From Rhizobium sp. BK313 (lineage in GTDB: Bacteria > Pseudomonadota > Alphaproteobacteria > Rhizobiales > Rhizobiaceae), in NCBI RefSeq assembly GCF_014193655.1, contig NZ_JACHZQ010000001.1, positions 1,488,001 to 1,552,000 on the forward strand: a DNA stretch of 64,000 bases, read 5' to 3'. Position 1 is the stretch's first letter, and each line of letters begins with the position of its first letter. Below the pieces are notes generated by a model. The model saw only the letters and a list, made by a program, of their open reading frames with translations, did not search any database and was not told where the DNA came from. The translations under genes were made by a program, and so were the position numbers. Of the stretch, positions 8,388 to 17,144 are shown piece by piece.

Positions 8388-10277
8388 GTGAGCAGCGATT
8401 CATCAAGAAGCGCGGCGAAGCCTTTGGCTTCGTTGGCGCATGTCAATGCGGCCGGTTGGGGTCGAGGTCTCTCCACCATCGTGCGGATCACGCATATGAC
8501 GCTGCGCCATCCCTGGCAGACGGGCTTTGCGATCGGCTCAACATTCGTTGCGGCGACACTGCAGCTGTTGATCCCGCGCCTACTCGGCCACGCGGTAGAC
8601 CAAACACAAACGGCGGTTGCCGGCGGCGCAGCAGGTCAGATCGCGGAAAATGCGTTGATGACGACCGCCCTGCTCCTCCTTGTGGTCAGTGTCCTGCGCG
8701 GTCTTTTCACGATGGTGCAGAACTATTACAGCGAAGCCGTCGGACACCATATGGGATACGAGTTGCGGCTCGCATGCTACGAAAAGATCCAGCAGCTCTC
8801 CTTCAGCTTCCACGATAAAGTGCACTCCGGCGATCTCATCACCGTCGGTTTGCTCGATCTCGAAGGCGTGCGCATGTATTTTTCGACGGCGTTGGTGCGC
8901 ATGGTGCTTCTCACCATGCTGATCGGCGTTGGCGCTTATATGCTGCTGTCGACCGACGTCCTACTTGGGCTTCTGGCGTTGAGCTTCGTACCCTTCGTCG
9001 CCTGGCGCTCTTCTGTGACACAGCTAAGATTGCGTTCGACCTGGCTCGACCTGCAGGAACGGCTCTCGGTGCTGACCCGTGTGATGGAAGAAAATCTCGG
9101 CGGCATTCGTGTTGTGCGCGCCTTCGCTGCGCAGGCCCACGAGCTCATGAAGTTCGACAAGGCGTCGCACAACGCGCTCACCCTCGCCCACAAGCGCGTC
9201 GGTATCCGCGTCGTCAACACCAGTGCCATGAACTTCTCCTTTTTCGCGGCCATGGGCCTCGTGCTCTGGGTGGGCGGCAACAAGGTCATTGCGGGCGAGA
9301 TCAGCGTCGGCACCCTCGCCTCGTTCCTGACCTTCATGACCATATTGCAGATGCCGGTGCGCCAGCTCGGCCTGATGGTCAACGCATTCGCCCGCGCGTC
9401 GACCTGCGGCTCACGGCTGTTCGCCCTGCTCGACCTCGACATCGCCATCAAGGATGCACCGGATGCCAAACCGCTTGCCGTCACGGACGGCGTGCTGCGT
9501 TTTGAAAATGTCGGCTTCACCTATCCCGGCCCGGAAAAACGCCCCATCCTCAGGAATATCAGCTTCGAGGCGCGGCGCGGCGAGACGATCGGCATCGTCG
9601 GCCCGCCCGGCAGCGGCAAGTCCACCATCGCCCATCTGATTCCGCGCTTCTACGACGTGACATCCGGCCGCATCACCATCGACGGCCAGGACATCCGCAA
9701 GGCGACACTACAGTCGCTACGCCAGTCGGTTGCCGTCGTGCAGCAGGATTCCTTCCTGTTCACCACCAGCATCGAAAACAATATCGCCTATGGCGATCCC
9801 TGGGCCAAGGAACAGCGCATCGAGCGCGCCGCCGAGTCCGCCCAACTGCACAACTACATTCTCGGCCTGCCGGCCGGCTATACTACTGTCGTCGGCGAAC
9901 GCGGCGTGTCGCTTTCCGGCGGCCAGCGCCAGCGCTTGACGATCGCGCGCACGCTCATGCTGAAACCGGCGGTGATGGTGTTCGACGATTCCACCGCGGC
10001 AATCGACGCCGCAACGGAGCAACGCATCCGCAGTGCCATGAAGCGTTTTGCCCGCGACCGGGTGACCCTTGTTGTCGCCCACCGGCTGAGTTCGCTCATG
10101 CATGCCGACCAGATCCTGTTTATCGAAGACGGCGAGATCGTCGAGCGCGGAACCCATGAACAGCTCCTTGCCGCTGGCGGGCGGTACAAGGCTCTGTACG
10201 ACCTGCAGGTTCGCCCAGACGACGATGTCGCAAAGGTGCCAGACGACAGGGTCGCAGGCGCGAAAAGGGAGGCCTGA
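8388..10277 (+). CDS. ABC exporter half-transporter, subunit 1 (degenerate-site NBD)
   Basis: 629 residues: a six-helix exporter membrane domain (about 45-340) fused to an ATPase domain. Walker A is GPPGSGKST (about 403-411), the signature is LSGGQRQR (about 509), and Walker B is VMVFDDS (529-535). The catalytic-glutamate position (534) is therefore Asp. The H-loop VAHRLSSL is intact. The start is GTG at 8388. The next gene begins two bases after this stop and encodes a second half-transporter with the complementary defect, so the two very likely form a heterodimer. Substrate unknown: this exporter family handles drugs and lipids. Confidence 0.92.
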   Translation: MSSDSSRSAAKPLASLAHVNAAGWGRGLSTIVRITHMTLRHPWQTGFAIGSTFVAATLQLLIPRLLGHAVDQTQTAVAGGAAGQIAENALMTTALLLLVVSVLRGLFTMVQNYYSEAVGHHMGYELRLACYEKIQQLSFSFHDKVHSGDLITVGLLDLEGVRMYFSTALVRMVLLTMLIGVGAYMLLSTDVLLGLLALSFVPFVAWRSSVTQLRLRSTWLDLQERLSVLTRVMEENLGGIRVVRAFAAQAHELMKFDKASHNALTLAHKRVGIRVVNTSAMNFSFFAAMGLVLWVGGNKVIAGEISVGTLASFLTFMTILQMPVRQLGLMVNAFARASTCGSRLFALLDLDIAIKDAPDAKPLAVTDGVLRFENVGFTYPGPEKRPILRNISFEARRGETIGIVGPPGSGKSTIAHLIPRFYDVTSGRITIDGQDIRKATLQSLRQSVAVVQQDSFLFTTSIENNIAYGDPWAKEQRIERAAESAQLHNYILGLPAGYTTVVGERGVSLSGGQRQRLTIARTLMLKPAVMVFDDSTAAIDAATEQRIRSAMKRFARDRVTLVVAHRLSSLMHADQILFIEDGEIVERGTHEQLLAAGGRYKALYDLQVRPDDDVAKVPDDRVAGAKREA

Positions 10278-10279
10278 CA

Positions 10280-12181
10280 ATGTCGGAAACCATTGAAACC
10301 GAGCGCAACGACGTGCGCGAGGACGGGCGCCGCCCTCCTCGTGCGGTGGTCGGTTCGCATCGTGTTGAGGAAGAGATCTTCGGTAAGGTCTTCGACGGCA
10401 AGATCGTCCGCCGCATCTGGACCTTCGTCAGCCCCTATCGCCGCCAGATCTATATCTCGGTCGGAGCTGTGCTTCTGTTCACCGGATCGCAGATCGTCAT
10501 ACCGCTCGTCATCCGCTACGCGATCGACCACGCAATGGCGCCTGGCGCGATCAATTATTCGGCCCTTTGGCTGGCCTTGGCGATCTTCACCGCAGCGATA
10601 CTCGTCAATTATGCTGCAAGCTACGTGCAGGAAACCTTTGTCGGCGAGGTGGCGGAAGAAGTGCTCTTCGATATCCGCAGGGCGATGTTCGCGCATCTGC
10701 AGCGGGTATCACTCTCCTTCATGGACAAGACCGAAGTCGGCCGGCTGATGTCGCGTTTGCAGGGCGACGTGAACTCCATGCAGGAATTCCTTGAAACATC
10801 GGTACTTTCCGTCGGGGACATCGCCCTGCTCTTCGGCATCGTCGTCGTGATACTGTCGCTCGATTTTCGGCTTGGCCTGCTGACGCTTTCGGTCATGCCG
10901 ATCCTCTTCGTCGTCCGCCTGTTCTGGCTGCCGAAAGCGCGTGTCGCCTTCATGAACGCGCATGAGACCAACTCGATTACCAACGGCGCGTTGGCTGAGG
11001 CGATCCACGGCGTGCGCGCCGTTCAGGGCATGCACCGGCAAAGCGTCAATTTCGGTCTCTTCGACGATAAGGCATATACCAATCTCCAGTCACACCTGAC
11101 CGCGGCGAGATACGCGCAAGTGATGGTGCCGATCGTCGATACGCTCACGGGCATGGCCATGGCCATCGTCATCATCGTTGGCGGTTCGATGGTGCTGAAC
11201 CACAGGCTCGATGTCGGCGTCATGGTTGCCTTCCTGTTCTACATTCAGCGTTTCTTCGATCCTATCCGCTCACTTACCATGCAGTACTCCGTGATGCAGC
11301 GCGCCATGGCCTCCGGACAGCGGCTGACTGAAGTGCTGGACGTGCCGGTCGACATCGTGGATGCGCCGGACGCGAAGGCGCTGTTGGGAGATATGGACGG
11401 CTCGGTCGAATTCCGCGACGTCGTCTTCGGCTACAATCCGAAACATCCGGTGCTGAAGAATGTCAGTTTCAAGGTCAATCCCGGTGAGACCGTGGCTCTG
11501 ATCGGGCCGACCGGTTCGGGCAAGTCGAGTTCCATGGCGCTGATCCACCGTTTCTACGAGGTACAGCAGGGCCAGGTGCTGGTCGGCGGCCATGATGTGC
11601 GCTCCCTCACCCAGGATTCGCTTGGCCGGCAGATCGCCATGGTGTTGCAGGAGCCCTTCCTGTTCACCGGCACCGTGCTGGAGAACATCCGCTACAACAA
11701 GGCCGAGGCGACGCGCGAAGAGATCATCGAGGCTGCACAGGCAGTCGGCGCGCACGAGTTCATCACGCGGCTTGCCGACGGTTACGACACCGTCCTCGGC
11801 GAACGCGGCGGTGGTCTGTCGCTTGGCCAGCGCCAGCTCGTCAGCTTCGCCCGCGCCCTCGTCGCCGACGCGAAAATCCTCGTGCTCGACGAGGCAACCG
11901 CGAACATCGACAGTTACACCGAAATGCTGATCCAGAAGGCACTGGTTAAGCTGCTCGAGGGACGCACCGGCCTTGTGATTGCCCACCGCCTCGCCACCAT
12001 CCGCGAAGCCGATCGCATCATCGTCCTGCAGAACGGCCAATTGATCGAGAGCGGCAATCACAATCAGCTCATGGCCAATGGCAAGCTCTATTCGAAGCTT
12101 TATAACCTCAACTATGCCTCCTTCGACGATATCCCTGAGGAGGAAGTAGTGGCGTCCGTGCCGGCGGAGTCGCAAACGTAA
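10280..12181 (+). CDS. ABC exporter half-transporter, subunit 2 (consensus-site NBD)
   Basis: 633 residues with an exporter-type membrane domain (about 55-345) and an ATPase domain. Walker A is GPTGSGKSS, Walker B is ILVLDEA with catalytic Glu538, and the signature reads LSLGQRQ (about 513-519) instead of LSGGQ. It pairs with subunit 1: this subunit's intact Walker A/B faces subunit 1's intact LSGGQ, while subunit 1's Asp-substituted Walker B faces this altered signature. That is the arrangement of asymmetric heterodimeric exporters such as TM287/288. The extended charged N-terminus (about 45 residues) before the first helix is unusual for a bare half-transporter. Confidence 0.92.
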   Translation: MSETIETERNDVREDGRRPPRAVVGSHRVEEEIFGKVFDGKIVRRIWTFVSPYRRQIYISVGAVLLFTGSQIVIPLVIRYAIDHAMAPGAINYSALWLALAIFTAAILVNYAASYVQETFVGEVAEEVLFDIRRAMFAHLQRVSLSFMDKTEVGRLMSRLQGDVNSMQEFLETSVLSVGDIALLFGIVVVILSLDFRLGLLTLSVMPILFVVRLFWLPKARVAFMNAHETNSITNGALAEAIHGVRAVQGMHRQSVNFGLFDDKAYTNLQSHLTAARYAQVMVPIVDTLTGMAMAIVIIVGGSMVLNHRLDVGVMVAFLFYIQRFFDPIRSLTMQYSVMQRAMASGQRLTEVLDVPVDIVDAPDAKALLGDMDGSVEFRDVVFGYNPKHPVLKNVSFKVNPGETVALIGPTGSGKSSSMALIHRFYEVQQGQVLVGGHDVRSLTQDSLGRQIAMVLQEPFLFTGTVLENIRYNKAEATREEIIEAAQAVGAHEFITRLADGYDTVLGERGGGLSLGQRQLVSFARALVADAKILVLDEATANIDSYTEMLIQKALVKLLEGRTGLVIAHRLATIREADRIIVLQNGQLIESGNHNQLMANGKLYSKLYNLNYASFDDIPEEEVVASVPAESQT

Positions 12182-12200
12182 GGCTTGGCTTATACCATCC

Positions 12201-12240
12201 GCCCTCGGGGTTCGAGGCTCCGCGGCCTCACCATGAGGCC
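12201..12240 (-). repeat. palindromic intergenic repeat, copy A
   Basis: Read on the minus strand this holds CCTCATGGTGAGG followed after a short spacer by GCCTCGAA. The same two blocks (CCTCATGCTGAGG and GCCTCGAA) recur in direct orientation at 12349-12400. GGCCTCA/TGAGGCC (12224-12240) can also fold on its own around CCA. It looks like a small dispersed REP-type element of alphaproteobacterial intergenic regions. It follows the exporter operon and could double as its 3'-end hairpin. Confidence 0.5.
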
Positions 12241-12348
12241 AATCCCCTCGCCTCGTCCTGCTCCCGTCGTCGGCCGGAGTTGATTTTCTCGTCTCATTCC
12301 TCCGCAGGGCTCATGCTGATCTTCTGCCGAAGCCGCGAACTCTGGCCG

Positions 12349-12400
12349 CCTCATGCTGAGGTGCCTTGACGCAAGGCGGCAAGGCCTCGAAGCATGGAGC
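12349..12400 (+). repeat. palindromic intergenic repeat, copy B
   Basis: Plus-strand copy of the element at 12201-12240, in inverted orientation relative to it: CCTCATGCTGAGG at 12349-12361 and GCCTCGAA in the second half. A third, partial match (CTCATGCTGA followed by a GAAG) lies at about 12310-12330. Together the copies fill most of the 284-base gap between the exporter operon and the HxlR gene. Confidence 0.45.
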
Positions 12401-12465
12401 TTCCTCGCCCTGCTTAGCTTGTGTGACTTGCATCATGATAGTCACTCGTGCTATTCGCCTCGGCC

Positions 12466-12972
12466 ATGCAGAGAACAAGCTTCAGCGCCTTCAAATGTCC
12501 CGCCGCCCGTGCGCTCGAAAGCGTCGGCGACTGGTGGAGCATTCTGATCCTGCGCGATGCGCTTCAGGGACTGACGCGGTTCGATGAATTCCAGAAGAAT
12601 CTTGGTGTTGCTCCGAATATCCTGACGCGGCGGTTGAAGCATTTGACGGACGAAGGTTTGTTCGAACGCCGCCTCTACAGCGAGCGGCCGCCGCGCTACG
12701 AATATGTGCTGACCGATAAGGGGCGCGACTTCTTTCCTGTTCTCATGGCGCTGTTTACATGGGGCAACCGGCATTTGCCGCCTGAGGAAGTCGCGATGCG
12801 GCTGGCAGATCCGGTGACCGGTGAGGATCGCGATCCCCTGCTCATCGACCGCGTGACCGGCCGCGCTTTTCACCCCGAAGACACGATTCTGGTGCCCGGG
12901 CCGGCGGCCGATGACGCCGTCCATGAACGGATAGCGCAGATGAAGGCATGGTTCCTGGGCTTCGACGCCTGA
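12466..12972 (+). CDS. HxlR-family winged-helix transcriptional regulator
   Basis: 168 residues from the ATG at 12466 (MQRTSFSAFKCPAARALE). A GTG at 12448 is open but less likely. The HxlR signature is clear: a cysteine near residue 11 followed by ALESVGDWWSILILRDAL, then the recognition region LGVAPNILTRRLKHL and the wing with YEYVLTDKGRDFFPVL. The N-terminal cysteine is the redox- or electrophile-sensing residue in several characterised members. Neighbours are a drug-type ABC exporter upstream and fabF 21 bases downstream. HxlR proteins usually control an adjacent gene, so fabF or the exporter are candidate targets, by inference only. Confidence 0.9.
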   Translation: MQRTSFSAFKCPAARALESVGDWWSILILRDALQGLTRFDEFQKNLGVAPNILTRRLKHLTDEGLFERRLYSERPPRYEYVLTDKGRDFFPVLMALFTWGNRHLPPEEVAMRLADPVTGEDRDPLLIDRVTGRAFHPEDTILVPGPAADDAVHERIAQMKAWFLGFDA

Positions 12973-12993
12973 TAAAGATAGGAGTACCTCACT

Positions 12994-14259
12994 ATGGATC
13001 GCATCGTCGTAACGGGCATGGGCGTGGTTTCGCCATTGGGCGTCGGCGTTAGCTCCGCCTGGACGCGGCTGGTCGAAGGCCGTTCGGGTCTCAGACTTCT
13101 GCCCGAGACAATGGTCGGTGATCTCGCTGCCAAGGTCGGTGGCGTCGTGCCGAGCCTTGAGGAAGATAGCGAAGCCGGTTTCGATGCCGATCGCTACGTG
13201 CCGGTGAAGGATCAGAAGAAGATGGACCGCTTTATCCTCTTCGCCATGGCTGCTGCCGAAGAGGCGATCAAACAAGCCGGCTGGCAGCCGACCGATCTCG
13301 GAGAACTCGAACGCACCGCCACGATCATCGCCTCCGGCATCGGCGGTTTTCCGGCGATCGCCGATGCGGTGCGCACGGCCGAGACGCGCGGCGTGCGGCG
13401 GCTGTCGCCCTTCACCGTCCCCTCCTTCCTCGTCAATCTGGCGGCCGGCCAGGTCAGTATTCGCTACGGCTATAAGGGGCCGCTTGGTGCGCCGGTGACG
13501 GCCTGTGCCGCCAGCGTCCAGGCGATCGGCGACGCGGCCCGGCTCATCCGTGCCGGTGAAGCTGATGTGGCAATCTGCGGTGGGGCGGAGGCCTGCATCG
13601 ACAAGGTCAGCCTCGGTGGCTTTGCGGCAGCGCGCGCACTCTCCACCGGCTTCAGCAACCGGCCGGAAGAAGCCTCCCGCCCCTTCGACGCCGGCCGCGA
13701 TGGTTTCGTCATGGGCGAAGGCGCCGGCATGTTGGTGATCGAAACGCTGGACCATGCTCTTGCCCGCGGTGCCACTCCGCTTGCCGAACTCGTCGGTTAC
13801 GGCACCGCCGCGGACGCCTACCACATGACCGCAGGTCCCGAGGACGGCGATGGTGCGCGCCGGGCGATGCTGGCGGCTCTGTCGCAGGCCCGCATTTCGC
13901 CCAGTGAAGTCCAACATCTCAATGCACATGCCACCTCGACCCCGGTCGGCGACCGCGGCGAGATGGAAGCAATCAAGACGGTGTTCGGCCGCGACGGCGG
14001 TATCGCGGTCAGCGGCACGAAAGCGGCGACGGGCCATCTTCTGGGTGCCGCCGGCGGTTTGGAAGCAGTCTTCACCATCATGGCGCTACGCGATCAGATT
14101 GCGCCTCCGACCCGCAATCTGCAGGAGGCAGACCCGGCGGCCGAGGGCATCGATATCGTCGGCGCGACCGCCCGGCCGATGGCAATGGAGTATGCGATTT
14201 CCAACGGCTTCGGCTTCGGCGGCGTGAATGCCAGCGCCCTGTTCCGTCGCTGGCAATAG
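12994..14259 (+). CDS. fabF: beta-ketoacyl-ACP synthase II
   Basis: 421 residues, the normal length of this condensing enzyme, which elongates acyl-ACP with malonyl-ACP in fatty-acid synthesis. The thiolase-fold catalytic triad is present: Cys171 in TACAASVQ, His312 in NAHATSTPVGD and His348 in GTKAATGHLLGAAGG, and the C-terminal ISNGFGFGGVNAS is conserved. A GGAG ribosome site precedes the ATG. It is not beside acpP or fabG as the main fabF usually is, but directly behind an HxlR regulator, so it is probably a second, regulated copy with a specialised role. Confidence 0.92.
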   Translation: MDRIVVTGMGVVSPLGVGVSSAWTRLVEGRSGLRLLPETMVGDLAAKVGGVVPSLEEDSEAGFDADRYVPVKDQKKMDRFILFAMAAAEEAIKQAGWQPTDLGELERTATIIASGIGGFPAIADAVRTAETRGVRRLSPFTVPSFLVNLAAGQVSIRYGYKGPLGAPVTACAASVQAIGDAARLIRAGEADVAICGGAEACIDKVSLGGFAAARALSTGFSNRPEEASRPFDAGRDGFVMGEGAGMLVIETLDHALARGATPLAELVGYGTAADAYHMTAGPEDGDGARRAMLAALSQARISPSEVQHLNAHATSTPVGDRGEMEAIKTVFGRDGGIAVSGTKAATGHLLGAAGGLEAVFTIMALRDQIAPPTRNLQEADPAAEGIDIVGATARPMAMEYAISNGFGFGGVNASALFRRWQ

Positions 14260-14389
14260 TCGGGCTTATCTCTTTCGAACCCCGGCGACCGTCGAACCCA
14301 TCAGAAGCTGTTCCCGGCAACACTCCGCCGTCCCTTCTGCAAAGGCATAAAGCGCGCTATGCTCTCCAGGATATTGCCGGAGATTGTCC

Positions 14390-14815
14390 ATGCGCGCTTT
14401 ATCTCTCGCTGCCGCCCTCTGCATCACCCTCGCCTTCGCACCACCTGCTCGCGCGGAAGATCCGGTGCAATCGGCACAGACGCTGATCCAGCAACAGATC
14501 GAAGCTTTCCTGCATAATGATGCGGCTTCCGCCTATTCCTTTGCAGCGCCCGGCATCAAGGCGCTTTTTCCGGACAAGGACACCTTCTTCGCCATGGTGA
14601 AGAAGAGCTACCAGCCGGTCTACCACCCCGGCAACTACGCCTTCGGCAAGAGCCGCGCCATCGACAACGGCGCTGTCGTCTATCAGGAAGTACTGATCAC
14701 CGGCACAGACGACAAGGACTGGACGGCGATCTATCAGATCACCCGTCAGCCGGATGGCAGTTACAAGATCAACGGCGTGCAGATCCTGCCGAACACGACG
14801 AGCCAGGGGATTTGA
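14390..14815 (+). CDS. DUF4864 family exported protein
   Basis: 141 residues from the ATG at 14390, with a TTG two codons upstream rejected. A signal peptide ends near APPARAEDP (about residue 21). The mature part resembles DUF4864 (an NTF2-like small alpha+beta fold): IQQQIEAFLHNDAASAYSFAAPGIKALFP is diagnostic in my reading, followed by FGKSRAIDNGAVVYQEVLI and a final YKINGVQI strand. No catalytic residues are known for the family, and the function is unknown. It is convergent with the SleB-like gene, and its stop codon lies inside one arm of an inverted repeat. Confidence 0.8.
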   Translation: MRALSLAAALCITLAFAPPARAEDPVQSAQTLIQQQIEAFLHNDAASAYSFAAPGIKALFPDKDTFFAMVKKSYQPVYHPGNYAFGKSRAIDNGAVVYQEVLITGTDDKDWTAIYQITRQPDGSYKINGVQILPNTTSQGI

Positions 14816-14892
14816 TCGGAGTCCTTCCCGACCCTCCCTGCAGATGCAGCCGAGGAATGGCCGTTTTGCATCAGGAGCTTCGATCAAATCCC
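14807..14892. repeat. 12-bp inverted repeat across a convergent gene junction
   Basis: GGGATTTGATCG (14807-14818) is the perfect reverse complement of CGATCAAATCCC (14881-14892). The left arm contains the stop codon of the DUF4864 gene and the right arm ends 14 bases before the end of the SleB-like gene. The 62-base interior could form a large loop in either transcript, so it may serve as a bidirectional 3' end. There is no T-run. Confidence 0.45.
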
Positions 14893-14905
14893 GGCTGCGC
14901 CCGGA

Positions 14906-15670
14906 TTAGCCGCCGGCCTTGACGAAACTGGCGGACGGAGCCGCACCATCAAACGCAGGACGGGGTAGCGGAACGGCTATTGTAGACGTTGGCACTGCGC
15001 TGATGCTTGCAGTCGTGTCGGGGGGTGGCACTGGGAGCTGGTCTGCAGTCGGCAACAACAGCGGAAGTTGCGTTGTCGTGACCGTTCTCACAGGCACATA
15101 GTTCATTGCAACTTCATAGGCGGGAAGCGGTGCCGGCGTTTCTAGCGCCCCATCCTGCCCGCGTTTCTCATAGAAGGCGTTCCCCCCGGCCACGGCAACA
15201 TAGTGCATGTTGTCGTACGGGAACTTCAGACCTTCGGTGTGGAAGAACATCGCATCCTTTATGCCCGGGTGCCGTTCTCCGCGCAGAACCGCAGATGCCG
15301 CCAGATCGAGCTCGGGTTCGGCCTGCGAGCTAACCACCCTGGTCATCACTCCTGGCGCAAATTGCCTTTTTTGCGCGACTACGCCGCAGATCGACTGCGG
15401 GTAGGCGCCGGAGGTCAACCTGTTCATCACGACCGTTCCGACCGCCATGTATCCATCATGGTCCGAGTGCTCGGACTCGAAATACATCGCTCGCTCCAAA
15501 CAATCGCGATCTTTTGCGGTGTAGTTGTAAGTTACCTTCGTCGACCGAACGGACTTCGAAGAGTTGCGGCTGGCCGACGGCGCATTCGCCACCGTCGTAC
15601 AGCCCGTGGCCGTCAATCCGACAAACAATAGCCCGGAAAGACAGGTCCCTAATGCGCGTTGCGCCCTCAA
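14906..15670 (-). CDS. SleB-type cell wall hydrolase, putative lipoprotein
   Basis: 254 residues. A hydrophobic N-terminus ends in LTATGC, a slightly off-consensus lipobox, so the protein is probably lipid-anchored. The hydrolase domain (about 50-175) matches the SleB/Hydrolase_2 family: CLERAMYFESEHSDHDGYMAVGTVVMNRL with the catalytic-type glutamate, then YPQSICGVVAQKRQFAP and a final YVAVAGGNAFYEK. The C-terminal 80 residues are low-complexity and proline-rich. The start appears to be TTG (15670) with GGAGG nine bases before it. A role in peptidoglycan turnover at the envelope is inferred from the family. Confidence 0.87.
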   Translation of the reverse strand: MRAQRALGTCLSGLLFVGLTATGCTTVANAPSASRNSSKSVRSTKVTYNYTAKDRDCLERAMYFESEHSDHDGYMAVGTVVMNRLTSGAYPQSICGVVAQKRQFAPGVMTRVVSSQAEPELDLAASAVLRGERHPGIKDAMFFHTEGLKFPYDNMHYVAVAGGNAFYEKRGQDGALETPAPLPAYEVAMNYVPVRTVTTTQLPLLLPTADQLPVPPPDTTASISAVPTSTIAVPLPRPAFDGAAPSASFVKAGG

Positions 15671-16007
15671 CGGCAGGTGCCTCCTATTTTATTAGTGAGC
15701 CCTTATCGATTAAGAGAAAACGTTTTAGCCGAAATTCACAGAAATTCCAAACCTGCCGCCTTCAAAAATTGCCAACGAACCTTATCATCGACCGCGCGAC
15801 GTTTATTTCGATTCGCTATTTTTCCAAATGCTTTTTTATTGCGGCATCATCATGACCCGCCCGGGAACGCCCGACACGTCTTATCACACATGCTTATTCA
15901 CGACGTGAAGTGTTCGCTGTAATACGTTGTTATAATTTACTTATTTATAATAAAAAGAGCTACGGGTACCCGCCTCTTTCGACGTGTAGTCAAAAGGAAA
16001 AATCTTT
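15671..16007. other. AT-rich intergenic region between the SleB-like gene and tgt
   Basis: 337 bases without a convincing gene. It is clearly richer in A+T than its surroundings, especially 15700-15850 and 15910-15960. It should contain the promoter of the minus-strand SleB-like gene at its left end and holds the putative tgt terminator at its right end. No RNA gene or recognisable operator was seen. Open frames here are short and lack ribosome sites. Confidence 0.5.
15951..15977 (-). terminator. putative intrinsic terminator of the queA-tgt operon
   Basis: On the minus strand, AGAG pairs with CTCT around a self-complementary CGGGTACCCG core, and the stem is followed directly by a run of five T. 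It lies about 30 bases past the tgt stop. The stem is interrupted, so the strength is uncertain. Confidence 0.5.
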
Positions 16008-17138
16008 TTACGCCGGCTCCAGATCGCCCCTTGCCCAACTCTCTTGCGTCTCGGCCATGAAATCGGCAAAGCGGCCTTCGGCGATCGCCTGGCGGATGCC
16101 CTGCATCAGTTCCTGGTAGTAAGCGAGATTGTGCCAAGAGAGCAGCATGCCGCCGAGCGCCTCGTTGGCACGCACGAGATGGTGCAGGTAGGCGCGGGAA
16201 TAGTCGCGCGAGGCCGGGCAGTTCGACTGCTCGTCGAGCGGGCGCATGTCCTCGGCGTGACGGGCATTGCGGATATTGACCTTGCCCCTGCGGGTAAACG
16301 CCAGGCCGTGGCGGCCAGAGCGGGTCGGCATAACGCAATCGAACATGTCGATGCCCCGGGCGACGGATTTCAGGATATCGTCCGGCGTTCCGACGCCCAT
16401 CAGGTAGCGTGGCTTGTCGGTTGGCAGTTCCGGCAAGGTGAGATCCAGCATGCGCAGCATCACATCCTGCGGCTCGCCGACAGCAAGGCCGCCAACGGCA
16501 TAGCCTTTCAGACCCATCTCGGTCAGTGCTCGCGCCGAACGAACGCGCAACTCCGGCACATCGCCGCCCTGCACGATGCCGAACATCGCTTTGCCCGGCT
16601 GGTCGCCGAAGGCAACTTTGCAGCGCTCGGCCCAGCGAAGCGAGAGCTCCATGGCGCGCTCGATCTCCTTCGGCGTCGCGGGCAGTGCCACGCATTCGTC
16701 GAGCTGCATCTGGATATCGGAACCGAGCAGGCCCTGGATCTCGATCGAACGCTCCGGCGACATATGGTGCATGCTGCCGTCGACATGCGACTTGAAGGTG
16801 ACGCCCTTCTCATCCAGTTTGCGCAGACCGGAAAGCGACATCACCTGGAATCCGCCGGAGTCGGTCAGGATCGGGTGCGGCCAGCGGATCAGCTCATGCA
16901 GACCGCCGAGGCGGGCGACGCGCTCGGCGGTCGGGCGCAGCATCAGGTGATAGGTATTTCCAAGGATGATGTCAGCGCCGGTTTCGCGCACCTGGTCGAG
17001 ATACATCGCCTTGACGGTGCCGACCGTGCCGACCGGCATGAAGGCCGGCGTGCGGATCGTGCCGCGCGGCATGGAGACTTCGCCGAGACGGGCGCCGCCG
17101 TCGGTCTTCTTCAACTGGAACTGAAAGCTCTCGCTCAT
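16008..17138 (-). CDS. tgt: queuine tRNA-ribosyltransferase (tRNA-guanine transglycosylase)
   Basis: 376 residues. It exchanges guanine-34 of GUN-anticodon tRNAs for preQ1, the base-insertion step of queuosine synthesis. The catalytic motifs [17 protein letters not shown] and MGVGTPDDI are all present, as is the [10 protein letters not shown] segment. The zinc site is abnormal: where the family has CxCxxC then a histidine, this protein reads SNCPAS, keeping only the middle cysteine, and then YSRAYLHHL is normal. queA lies 6 bases upstream on the same strand, so the pair is an operon for consecutive queuosine steps. Confidence 0.96.
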   Translation of the reverse strand: MSESFQFQLKKTDGGARLGEVSMPRGTIRTPAFMPVGTVGTVKAMYLDQVRETGADIILGNTYHLMLRPTAERVARLGGLHELIRWPHPILTDSGGFQVMSLSGLRKLDEKGVTFKSHVDGSMHHMSPERSIEIQGLLGSDIQMQLDECVALPATPKEIERAMELSLRWAERCKVAFGDQPGKAMFGIVQGGDVPELRVRSARALTEMGLKGYAVGGLAVGEPQDVMLRMLDLTLPELPTDKPRYLMGVGTPDDILKSVARGIDMFDCVMPTRSGRHGLAFTRRGKVNIRNARHAEDMRPLDEQSNCPASRDYSRAYLHHLVRANEALGGMLLSWHNLAYYQELMQGIRQAIAEGRFADFMAETQESWARGDLEPA

Positions 17139-17144
17139 CTCGTC

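Noticed and set aside
12451..14037. 528-codon open frame antisense to the HxlR gene and fabF
   Set aside because: Spans two unambiguous genes and their gap on the opposite strand; composition typical of GC-rich antisense frames.
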